A stretch of 64,000 nt of DNA from Mycobacterium sp. Root135 (GTDB lineage: Bacteria > Actinomycetota > Actinomycetes > Mycobacteriales > Mycobacteriaceae): positions 416,220 to 480,219 of the forward strand of contig NZ_LMEZ01000006.1 in the NCBI RefSeq assembly GCF_001426545.1, in the 5' to 3' direction. Positions 57,374-64,000 of this stretch are shown in pieces. Every line of letters begins with the position of its first letter. The first letter of the stretch is position 1. The notes under the pieces are model-generated. The model worked only from the letters and a program-made list of their open reading frames with translations. It did no database searches and had not been told where the DNA came from. The position numbers and the translations under genes are program-made.

Positions 57374-58426
57374 ATGACTTCGAAGACCCCGCTCCGGGTG
57401 ATCCAATGGACCACCGGCAACATCGGGAAGCGTTCGCTGCACGCCATCATCGGTCGCGACGACATGGAGCTGGTCGGCGTGTACGCCCACGGCGCCGACA
57501 AGATCGGAGTCGACGCCGCCGACCTCGCCGGACTCACCGAGCCCACGGGCGTCACCGCGACCGACGACGTCGACGCCCTCATCGCCCTGAAGCCCGACGC
57601 GTGCTGCTACAACCCGCTGTGGCCCAGCGTCGACGAGCTGGTCCGTCTGCTGGAGGCGGGCGTCAACGTCTGCTCGAGCGCCGCCTGGATCACCGGCGGC
57701 AAGCAGAGCCCCGAGGACCGGGAGCGAATCGAGAAGGCTTGCATCGCAGGAAATTCCACGATCTTCGGCAGCGGCGCCCATCCCGGTATGACCAACATGG
57801 TCGGGATGGTGCTGTCGGGAGCGTGCGAGGACGTCGACCAAATTCGGATCACCGAGTCGGTGGACTGTTCGACCTACGAGTCAGCGGGCACCCAGGCGGC
57901 CATGGGCTTCGGCCAGGACCCAGAGACGCCGGGTCTCGCCGAGAGCGTGCGACGCGAGAGCGAGGTGTTCGCCGAGTCGGCGGCGATGATGGCCGACGCG
58001 ATCGGCGCCACCCTCGACAAGCTGACCTTCGACGTCCAGTTCACCACCGCCACCGGCGATTCCGACCTGGGCTTCATGCAGATCCCCAAGGGCACCGTCG
58101 GAGGCGTCTTCGGCTATCACCGCGGCTGGGTCGGCGAGAAGAACGTCGTCAGCGTGGGATTCAACTGGACGATGGGCTATCACGTCACCCCGCCGAAGCC
58201 GCTGGAACACGGTCACGTCATCCAGGTGTTCGGTACCCCCAACATGCGTACCGTGCTGCATTGCCTGCCGCCCAAGAACTGGACCGAGCCGGGTTTCATG
58301 GGTCTCGGGATGATCTACACCGCGATGCCGGTGACCAACGCCGTCCCCGCGGTGGTCGCCGCGGCACCGGGGATCGTCACCCTCAAGGACCTGCCGCCCG
58401 TTACCGGACGCGTGCGGCGAGCCTGA
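57374..58426 (+). CDS. Dihydrodipicolinate reductase-like NAD(P)-dependent oxidoreductase
   Basis: A 350-residue Rossmann-fold protein: LRVIQWTTGNIGKRSLHAII is the nucleotide-binding start, with VGVYAHGADKIGVDAADLAG, GAHPGMTNMVGMVLSGACED and DLGFMQIPKGTVGGVFGYHRGW. It resembles DapB-like and 2,4-diaminopentanoate dehydrogenase-type proteins common in mycobacteria. Substrate unknown. ATG at 57374 lies 6 bases after TAGTGT, suggesting a leaderless start. Overlaps the next convergent gene by 26 bases. Confidence 0.78.
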   Translation: MTSKTPLRVIQWTTGNIGKRSLHAIIGRDDMELVGVYAHGADKIGVDAADLAGLTEPTGVTATDDVDALIALKPDACCYNPLWPSVDELVRLLEAGVNVCSSAAWITGGKQSPEDRERIEKACIAGNSTIFGSGAHPGMTNMVGMVLSGACEDVDQIRITESVDCSTYESAGTQAAMGFGQDPETPGLAESVRRESEVFAESAAMMADAIGATLDKLTFDVQFTTATGDSDLGFMQIPKGTVGGVFGYHRGWVGEKNVVSVGFNWTMGYHVTPPKPLEHGHVIQVFGTPNMRTVLHCLPPKNWTEPGFMGLGMIYTAMPVTNAVPAVVAAAPGIVTLKDLPPVTGRVRRA

Positions 58427-59021
58427 CCACGCCCGCTCCGTCGAGGTCGGCCAGCGCATCCGGGCGGCCGGCCATGATCATCAGCAGCGCCTCCCCGGTG
58501 CCCCGCACCTCGGGGCCCTTGCCGTGCGACCAGTCGGCGTCGGTGGCGACGAGCCGCACCCCGCGGGCGCGCCACGCGCCGCGGATCGTCGGCGCATAGC
58601 GGACGAAGTCCAACGCCGCGCACAGACGGTCGGCGGGAATCTGACGAGGCAGCCGCAGCGGCCGCCGGATGTCCTGCTGGTGAATCATGTTGTCGGTCAG
58701 CGCTACCCGGCCGCCGAAGCCGCCACCGAGACCGTGCGGTTCGGCGTTGTCTCGCAGGATGCCGACGAGCCGATCCGTCGGGAGATCACCCAGCGCGGCG
58801 ACCGCGAGCGCGTTGATGCGGTCGGTTTGCAGGCGACCCTTGACGAACCGGGTCGCCAACTCGCGCGCCGTCAGGCCTTCGAAGCTGACGCAGTGCGCTG
58901 CGACGTCACGCACCGACCACCCCGAGCACAGCGACGGGTGTGCCCACTGCTCGGGCGTCAGACCGCTCAGGAAGTCCGCGAACTCCTCGCGCTCCCGGCG
59001 AGCCAGGTCCAGTACCGTCAC
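58401..59021 (-). CDS. Mycothiol-dependent maleylpyruvate isomerase family protein
   Basis: A 206-residue DinB/MDMPI-fold protein: EEFADFLSGLTPEQWAHPSLC, GWSVRDVAAHCVSFEGL with the metal-binding His, and NMIHQQDIRRPL. The family uses mycothiol or related thiols for transfer or isomerisation; the substrate is unknown. ATG at 59021. It follows degV by 9 bases in the same direction, so it is probably the last gene of the nadD-rsfS-gpgP-octT-degV run. Confidence 0.83.
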   Translation of the reverse strand: MTVLDLARREREEFADFLSGLTPEQWAHPSLCSGWSVRDVAAHCVSFEGLTARELATRFVKGRLQTDRINALAVAALGDLPTDRLVGILRDNAEPHGLGGGFGGRVALTDNMIHQQDIRRPLRLPRQIPADRLCAALDFVRYAPTIRGAWRARGVRLVATDADWSHGKGPEVRGTGEALLMIMAGRPDALADLDGAGVVRLAARVR

Positions 59022-59030
59022 CGCGCCCCC

Positions 59031-59867
59031 TCAGTCGTCCAGCGTCACGCAGACTCCGACCGCTCCCCCGCCGACGTGCACGGAGAGCACCGGACCCATG
59101 TCGGTGACGGACATCGAATTCACCTGCGGCAGACGGGTCGTCAGCGCCGCCCCGATTTCCGCAGCGCCGTCGTGGTTGTCGACGTGGTGCACGGCGAGCG
59201 TGGCCGGATGGTCGCCGACGACCTCGGCCACCGCGTCGACCAACGCCGCATGCGCCTTGGACACCGTGCGGATGCGCTGGGACAGCACCAACCGGCCGTC
59301 CACGTCGAGGCACAGCAACGGCTTCAGCGACAGTGCCGTCCCCAACCACGAAGCGGCAGTGCCGATCCGGCCACTGCGCCGCAGGTTGTCGAGCTTGTGG
59401 ACGACGATGAACGCATGACCGCGGGGCACCGCCGCTCGCGCCGCGGACTCGACCGCGTCGAGGTTTCCGCCGTCGGCCGCCGCCCGCGCCGCGGCCAACG
59501 CGACGAACCCGACACCGGCTGCCGCCGAGCGTGAATTCACGACGCGCACGGCGGAACCGAATTCGCGGGCCGCCCCAACGGCCGAACTGAACGTGCTCGA
59601 CAGCGCCGCGGACAGGTGCACCGCGACGACGCCGTCGCCCCCGCTGTCGGCCAAGGCTTGCCGGTAGACCTCCGACAAGTCGGCAGGCGTGGCACCCGCG
59701 GTCGTCGCGTGCGGCTTGTCGTGGACGTCGTAGGGCACGTCGTCGACTTGGTCGAGCAGGTCAAGACCGTCGACCAGCACGTGCAGGGGAACCTGCCGAA
59801 TCCCCCACCGCTGCAACAGGTCCGGGCCGAGCCTGGCCGACGAGTCGGTGACCACGGTGACCGCCAC
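59031..59867 (-). CDS. DegV family fatty-acid-binding protein
   Basis: A 278-residue DegV protein, counterpart of Rv2417c: VTVVTDSSARLGPDLLQRWG, HATTAGATPADLSEVYRQAL, VVAVHLSAALSSTFSSAVGAA and KLDNLRRSGRIGTAASWLGTAL. The two-domain fold binds a long-chain fatty acid and can feed FakA kinases, none being visible here. GTG at 59867 lies 2 bases downstream of the octT stop. Its place beside octT suggests supply or handling of acyl chains. Confidence 0.88.
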   Translation of the reverse strand: MAVTVVTDSSARLGPDLLQRWGIRQVPLHVLVDGLDLLDQVDDVPYDVHDKPHATTAGATPADLSEVYRQALADSGGDGVVAVHLSAALSSTFSSAVGAAREFGSAVRVVNSRSAAAGVGFVALAAARAAADGGNLDAVESAARAAVPRGHAFIVVHKLDNLRRSGRIGTAASWLGTALSLKPLLCLDVDGRLVLSQRIRTVSKAHAALVDAVAEVVGDHPATLAVHHVDNHDGAAEIGAALTTRLPQVNSMSVTDMGPVLSVHVGGGAVGVCVTLDD

Positions 59868-59869
59868 GC

Positions 59870-60613
59870 TCAGCTGCCCGAGTCCACGGTCGTCACGCCC
59901 GCCTCGGCGAGACCCTTCATCATCAGGTCGGCCACCGCCTGGTGCGCCTCGAAGTTCCAGTGGATGCCGTCGGGGTTTCCTCGACCGCTCATCACCTCGT
60001 CGCCCACCGCCGCCTTGAGGTCGACGATCGGCACGGCGTGCTGCCGTCCCCAGTCGGTGATCGCGGCGACCATGGCGTTGCGCCACCGGTGGGACTTGCC
60101 GTAGGTCTCGGCAATGTGGACCGACGGGATGCACGCCACGAACGGGATGCCCGGCCGGTTGAAGTCGATTGCGGCGCGGGTCTGCTCGAGGTAGTCGGCG
60201 CTCAGGTTGGCGGGCAGCGCCGGCCGGGCCACCGGCGACAACCTCGGCTGCACCCAGCCGTATCCGTCGCGCGCCCACCGGCGAAACAGTGGCGGCCGCA
60301 CGTAGCGGATCAACTCGCGAACGGCGGTCGGCAACGGCGACGGCAGCGAATCCATCCCGCACGTCGCGAAGACCACCGCACCGGCACGCGGCAGCGCCGC
60401 CCACGAGCGCGGATCCTGGATCGCCGCCCACCAGACGTCACGGCACGTCCAGCCGATGCGACCGATCAGCTCCAAATCCCAATCAAGTTGGGAGGCAACG
60501 ATGTTCGGCCAGATCCGTGGGTCGTCGGCAGGTAGCCCGCCGGCCGGCCCGTAGTAGGACAGCGAGTCACAGAAGACGAGAAGCGTCTTGCGAGGGGTCT
60601 CGCTAGAGGACAT
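59870..60613 (-). CDS. octT: Diglucosylglycerate octanoyltransferase
   Basis: A 247-residue SGNH-hydrolase-fold acyltransferase, counterpart of Rv2418c, adding octanoate to diglucosylglycerate in methylglucose lipopolysaccharide synthesis. Catalytic landmarks: Ser in LVFCDSLSYYGPAGG and the Asp-His pair in NPDGIHWNFEAHQAV. ATG at 60613 overlaps the gpgP stop by 11 bases, so the two consecutive pathway enzymes are translationally linked. Confidence 0.88.
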   Translation of the reverse strand: MSSSETPRKTLLVFCDSLSYYGPAGGLPADDPRIWPNIVASQLDWDLELIGRIGWTCRDVWWAAIQDPRSWAALPRAGAVVFATCGMDSLPSPLPTAVRELIRYVRPPLFRRWARDGYGWVQPRLSPVARPALPANLSADYLEQTRAAIDFNRPGIPFVACIPSVHIAETYGKSHRWRNAMVAAITDWGRQHAVPIVDLKAAVGDEVMSGRGNPDGIHWNFEAHQAVADLMMKGLAEAGVTTVDSGS

Positions 60614-61283
60614 CGTTGGCGACCTGGGCCGAGGCGTTCCACACGTCGAGCCGCCATCGGACGTCCCGCGGCGCCGCATCGTCGTCGGAATGTCCGGACA
60701 GCTGAACCCAACTCGCGTTGCCCATGCCGCCGAGCACCGGCCAGTTCTCCACCGGCAGGTCCAGCAGCGCGGCCGTCAGTGCGGCGATCAGCCCGCCGTG
60801 GGCCACCAGGACGACGGGCCGGTCCGAGGCACTCCCTGCGCCTGCGGAGCCCCAGTCGCCGAGCCCGGTGACGAGTTCGTCGACGACCGGCATGCTGCGC
60901 TCGGCCACGTCGACCCTGCTCTCGCCGCCGTGCGGTGCCCACCTGGCGTCGTCGCGCCACGCGAGGCGAGCCCCCGGCGCGACGCCGTCGACCTCGAGGT
61001 GCGTGAGGCCCTGCCAGTCACCCAGGTGCGTCTCGCGGAGCCTGGTGTCGACCGACACCGGCAGTCCGCTGAGTTCGGCGAGTGCCGTCGCGGTGTCCAG
61101 CGCGCGACGAAGGTCCGAGGACACGATCGTCAGCGGATCGCGCTTGGCCAGCACCTCGGCGGCCGCGGCCGCCTGTTCGCGACCGAGGGCGCTGAGGTCG
61201 GTGTCGAGTTGGCCCTGCATGCGGTTGCCTGCGTTGTACTCCGTCTGGCCGTGGCGCAGCAGCACCAGCCGCCGAACCCTCAC
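60603..61283 (-). CDS. gpgP: Glucosyl-3-phosphoglycerate phosphatase
   Basis: A 226-residue histidine phosphatase, counterpart of Rv2419c, dephosphorylating glucosyl-3-phosphoglycerate in methylglucose lipopolysaccharide assembly. RHG motif: LVLLRHGQTEYNAGNRMQGQ; second His in VVLVAHGGLIAAL. GTG at 61283 overlaps the rsfS stop by 4 bases. OctT acts downstream on the product's diglucosyl derivative. Confidence 0.9.
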   Translation of the reverse strand: MRVRRLVLLRHGQTEYNAGNRMQGQLDTDLSALGREQAAAAAEVLAKRDPLTIVSSDLRRALDTATALAELSGLPVSVDTRLRETHLGDWQGLTHLEVDGVAPGARLAWRDDARWAPHGGESRVDVAERSMPVVDELVTGLGDWGSAGAGSASDRPVVLVAHGGLIAALTAALLDLPVENWPVLGGMGNASWVQLSGHSDDDAAPRDVRWRLDVWNASAQVANDVL

Positions 61284-61681
61284 TGGGTGTCCCCCTCGGC
61301 ATCACCCGGTGCGTCCCGCACGGCGTCCAGGTCGACGGGGATCACCGGGCAGTCCCGCCACAGCCGGTCGAGGGCGTAGAAGTTGCGCTCGTCCTGATGT
61401 TGGATGTGGGCCACGATGTCGATGTAGTCGAGCAGCACCCAGCGACCCTCGCGCGTGCCTTCCCGGCGGGCGGGCTTGTACCCGGCCAGCCGCATCTTCT
61501 CCTCGACCTCGTCGACGATCGCGTTCACCTGCCGGTCGTTGGACGCCGAGGCGACGACGAAGCAGTCGGTGATGACGAGTTGGTCGGAGACGTCGATGAC
61601 GACGATGTCGTCGGCGAGCTTGGCCGAGGCCGCCTGGGCGGCGATGGTGGCCATGTGGATGGCTTCTGCATTGGCGGTCAT
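61280..61681 (-). CDS. rsfS: Ribosome silencing factor RsfS
   Basis: A 133-residue Iojap/DUF143 protein that binds ribosomal protein uL14 and blocks subunit joining in starvation. Family motif: DQLVITDCFVVASASNDRQVNAI and EGRWVLLDYIDIVAHI, WRDCPVIP. ATG at 61681 overlaps the nadD stop by 4 bases. The C-terminal 20 residues are an acidic tail. Confidence 0.93.
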   Translation of the reverse strand: MTANAEAIHMATIAAQAASAKLADDIVVIDVSDQLVITDCFVVASASNDRQVNAIVDEVEEKMRLAGYKPARREGTREGRWVLLDYIDIVAHIQHQDERNFYALDRLWRDCPVIPVDLDAVRDAPGDAEGDTQ

Positions 61682-62316
61682 GCGTGGTGTTCCTTTGTCG
61701 CGTGAGCTGTCGCGGGATAGAGACCGCGCTTGGTGACGTACTGGACGACGCCGTCGGGTACCAGGTACCAGATGGGTCTGCCGAGTTCTGCTCGTCTGCG
61801 GCAGTCGCTCGACGAGATCGCCAAGGCCGGGACTTCGACGAGTTTGAGCGAATCGGCGGGTAGTTCCTTCATCGCCGCCGCGATGTGTTCGCCGTCGAGT
61901 TCGTAGCCGGGCCGGCTGACGCCGACGAAGCGCGCGAGGGCGAACAGGTGTTCCCAGTTCTGCCACGACAGGATCGAGCCGAGGGCGTCGGCCCCGGTGA
62001 TGAAGTACAGGTCGGCGTCGGGATTGAGCGCGGCGAGGTCGCGCAGCGTGTCGGTCGTATAGGTGGCACCACCGCGGTCGATGTCGACCCGACTGACCGA
62101 GAACCGCGGGTTGGCAGCGGTGGCGATGACCGTCATCAGGTAGCGGTCCTCGGCGGCGGTGACGGTGCGGTCCCGCTTCTGCCAGGGCTGACCGGTGGGG
62201 ACGAAGACGACTTCGTCGAGGTCGAAGAGGTCAGCCACCTCGCTTGCCGCGACGAGGTGACCGTGATGGATGGGATCGAACGTCCCGCCCATCACCCCCA
62301 GCCTGCGTCGAGTCAC
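61678..62316 (-). CDS. nadD: Nicotinate-nucleotide adenylyltransferase
   Basis: A 212-residue enzyme converting nicotinate mononucleotide to deamido-NAD. Nucleotidyltransferase motifs: GVMGGTFDPIHHGHL (HxGH) and ISSSDCRRRAELG. GTG at 62316 (VTRRRLGVMGGT) is chosen by alignment to the remembered M. tuberculosis start; the frame extends 12 codons upstream without homology. Heads the nadD-rsfS-gpgP-octT-degV run. Confidence 0.94.
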   Translation of the reverse strand: MTRRRLGVMGGTFDPIHHGHLVAASEVADLFDLDEVVFVPTGQPWQKRDRTVTAAEDRYLMTVIATAANPRFSVSRVDIDRGGATYTTDTLRDLAALNPDADLYFITGADALGSILSWQNWEHLFALARFVGVSRPGYELDGEHIAAAMKELPADSLKLVEVPALAISSSDCRRRAELGRPIWYLVPDGVVQYVTKRGLYPATAHATKEHHA

Positions 62317-62360
62317 GAATAGGCAGCTTACGGGAGCGATCGGCGACGCCATCCTTCGCG

Positions 62361-62420
62361 CCGAACGTGGACTTGTGCCACGCCGCCGGACCGAACACCG
62401 TGGCAGAAGTCCACGTTCGG
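62361..62420. repeat. Long palindrome between VWA gene and nadD
   Basis: A 22-base stem beginning CCGAACGTGGACTTGTGCCA pairs with 62399-62420 with a single mismatch, around a 16-base loop. It sits 8 bases after the VWA gene stop and 45 bases before the nadD start, both on the minus strand. It could be a terminator for the MoxR-VWA operon or a dispersed REP-like element. Confidence 0.75.
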
Positions 62421-62427
62421 CGGGGAG

Positions 62428-63873
62428 TTAGACGGGAAGCAGCTGATCGATCACCGCGGCGAGCTGCTTGGCCGACCGGCACTCGTGCATCGGGATGACG
62501 CCGTCATACCGCGGCACCGCGGAATCGCCGCTGCCCCACAGGTGCTTGGGCTCGGGGTTGAGCCAGTGGGCGTGCCGGCTCGCGGCCACCATGTGGGACA
62601 GCAGGGCAACTTCCGGGTTGCGGTAGTTGTTGCGGCCGTCCCCGAGAACCAGCAGCGAGCTCCGCGGGGACAACACGCTCGGGTACTTGTCGAGGAACGA
62701 CACGAACGCGTGCCCGTAGTCGGAGTGACCGTCGCGGGTGTACACCCCGGCCTCCCTGGTGATGCGCTGAACGGCGACGGCCAGGTCGGAGTCGGGACCG
62801 AACATCTCGGTGACCTCGTCGGTGGTGTCGATGAAGGCGAATACCCGGACCCGGGAGAACTGCTGACGCAGCGCGTTGACCAGGAGCAGCGTGAAGTGGC
62901 TGAAGCCGGCCACCGAGCCGGAGACGTCGCACAGCACGACGAGTTCCGGCCGGGCCGGGCGCGGCTTCTTCAGCACGACCTCGATCGGAACGCCACCGGT
63001 GGACATCGACTTGCGCAGCGTCTTGCGCAGGTCGATCTGTCCGGCCCTCGACCGTCGGCGGCGGGCGGCCAGCCGAGAGGCCAGCGTCCTCGCCAGCGGC
63101 GAGACCACGCGGCGCATCTCGCGAAGTTGCTCACCGGAGGCCCTGAGGAACTCCACGTTCTCGGCGAGTTGCGGAATGCCGTAGGTCTGGACGTGTTTGC
63201 GCCCCAACTGCTCGGCGGTGCGGCGCTTGGTCTCGGCCTCGACCATGTGTCGCAGCTGGGCGATGCGCTTGGCAGCCATCGCCTTCGCGATCTGCTCCTG
63301 GGTCGGGGTTGGCTCGTCGCCGTAGGGGGCCAACAGCCCGGCGAGGAGCTTGCCCTCGAGCTCGTCGAGAGCCATCGCCTTGAGCGCCTGATAGGACGAG
63401 TACGACGGCCCTCGACTTGAGGCGTACTTGCCGAACGCCTCGACGATTTGGGCAACCATCGCAGCCAGCCTGTCGTCGACCGTGGCCATGTCCTCGTTGC
63501 CCGCCAGCATCTCGACCAGCGCGGCCCGCAAGGCCTCGGCGTCCCTCGGCGCCGCCTCCCGTGGTTCGGACTCGTCGTCGGCTTCGTCGTCGACGACGGT
63601 GCGGGCACCGAGCGCGGCGGGGAACCACAGGTCGAACATCGCGTCGTAGGTGCTGCGGTGGTCCGGGCGTCGAAGCACCGCGCAGGCCAGTCCTTCGCGC
63701 AGCACGTCGCGGTCACCGAGACCGAGCACCGTCATCACCTGGCCCGCGTCCACCGTCTCCGACGGTCCGACCGCGATGCCGACGCCGCGCAGCGCTTCGA
63801 CGAACTCCACCAGGTGTCCTGGGAAGCCGTGCGGCGCAAGGGGTTGCGGCGGGCTGGTGCGACGGACGGCCAT
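62428..63873 (-). CDS. VWA-domain CoxE-like protein
   Basis: A 481-residue protein with a C-terminal von Willebrand A domain of the CoxE type, counterpart of Rv2425c. The MIDAS motif is VVLCDVSGSVAGFSHF (DxSxS), later FAFIDTTDEVTEMF and RDGHSDYGHAFVSFLD. The N-terminal half is helical and charged. Paired with a MoxR AAA ATPase directly upstream (TGATG overlap), a common chaperone pair for metal insertion or complex remodelling; client unknown. Confidence 0.9.
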   Translation of the reverse strand: MAVRRTSPPQPLAPHGFPGHLVEFVEALRGVGIAVGPSETVDAGQVMTVLGLGDRDVLREGLACAVLRRPDHRSTYDAMFDLWFPAALGARTVVDDEADDESEPREAAPRDAEALRAALVEMLAGNEDMATVDDRLAAMVAQIVEAFGKYASSRGPSYSSYQALKAMALDELEGKLLAGLLAPYGDEPTPTQEQIAKAMAAKRIAQLRHMVEAETKRRTAEQLGRKHVQTYGIPQLAENVEFLRASGEQLREMRRVVSPLARTLASRLAARRRRSRAGQIDLRKTLRKSMSTGGVPIEVVLKKPRPARPELVVLCDVSGSVAGFSHFTLLLVNALRQQFSRVRVFAFIDTTDEVTEMFGPDSDLAVAVQRITREAGVYTRDGHSDYGHAFVSFLDKYPSVLSPRSSLLVLGDGRNNYRNPEVALLSHMVAASRHAHWLNPEPKHLWGSGDSAVPRYDGVIPMHECRSAKQLAAVIDQLLPV

Positions 63874-64000
63874 CAGTTGAGCCTGAGCTCCCCGCTGGCC
63901 TTCACCTGGTCGGACTGGTGTTTGAGCACCACCCCGAGGGTGGCGGCGATCATCTCGTCGTCGATCGTGTCCATGCCGAGGGCCAGAACAGTCCGGCCCC
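63873..64000 (-). CDS. MoxR-type AAA ATPase (C-terminal fragment, cut by window edge)
   Basis: Only the last 42 codons are in the window (GRTVLALGMDTIDDEMIAAT and on to KASGELRLN, then TGA at 63875-63873). Identity is inferred mainly from the overlap with the CoxE-like VWA gene and from the synteny with Rv2426c. No ATPase motif is visible in this fragment. Confidence 0.55.
   Translation of the reverse strand, partial: GRTVLALGMDTIDDEMIAATLGVVLKHQSDQVKASGELRLN

Noticed and set aside
1..64000. tRNA, rRNA, CRISPR arrays, complete insertion sequences, prophage genes, riboswitches of known classes
   Set aside because: I scanned gaps and reading frames for cloverleaf ends, regularly spaced repeats, transposase or integrase motifs and known riboswitch cores and found none that I could support.

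Overview
This 64 kb window is high-GC actinobacterial chromosome and almost certainly comes from a non-tuberculous Mycobacterium or Mycolicibacterium. From memory of the M. tuberculosis map, the gene order follows roughly Rv2344c (dgt) to Rv2426c (MoxR): glyS-smtB-zur, uppS-recO-amiA2-era-ybeY-phoH, rsmE-dnaJ2-hrcA, hemW, sirA-cysH-che1, the cysA/W/T/subI sulfate transporter, trehalase, lppR-lepA, rnz, rpsT, holA-comEC-comEA, degV-octT-gpgP-rsfS-nadD. The mycobactin block that lies between Rv2375 and hemW in M. tuberculosis is absent, as are PE/PPE genes, rpfD and eis. Both ends are cut: dgt lacks its C-terminus, and only the last codons of a MoxR ATPase are present.

Layout. 1-4.3 kb: dgt, a secreted TPM-domain protein, and a lone AbiEi/DUF559 gene bounded by two inverted palindromic repeats. 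4.3-19.4 kb: housekeeping genes (tRNA charging, zinc regulation, cell-wall lipid carrier synthesis, ribosome maturation, chaperones), mostly on the minus strand and joined by 4-base ATGA/GTGA overlaps. 19.5-31.3 kb: a sulfur-assimilation block with sirA-cysH-che1 on the plus strand and subI-cysT-cysW-cysA on the minus strand. Each of these operons is preceded by a short cysteine-rich leader peptide ORF. An unusual plus-strand operon lies between them, encoding a small lipoprotein, an S53 sedolisin peptidase, a zinc-ribbon membrane protein and a membrane-anchored protein. 31.3-39.3 kb: accessory genes (FAD monooxygenase-like enzyme, trehalase, acetate-type transporter, 13E12-type HNH protein, GAF protein, dodecin, DUF1684). 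39.3-48.6 kb: lppR-like lipoproteins, lepA, a mixed enzyme/regulator segment, and a glutamine synthetase-like/creatininase/TetR operon. 48.6-52.1 kb: the transglutaminase, alpha-E and ATP-grasp trio. 52.2-64 kb: rpsT, holA, competence genes, RidA/acetamidase, methylglucose-lipopolysaccharide genes (octT, gpgP), rsfS, nadD and a VWA-MoxR pair.

Regulatory reading. Many start codons sit about 7 bases after a TANNNT -10 box with no ribosome binding site, the signature of leaderless mycobacterial transcripts. In several genes this decides the start. The most interesting regulatory features are the paired cysteine leader peptides, the SmtB-type operator inside the smtB-zur promoter, and a bidirectional promoter whose two -10 boxes share two bases.

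No tRNA, rRNA, CRISPR array, prophage or complete insertion sequence was recognised. No gap between annotated features exceeds 300 bases. Gene names rest on remembered family motifs and synteny; no database search was run.
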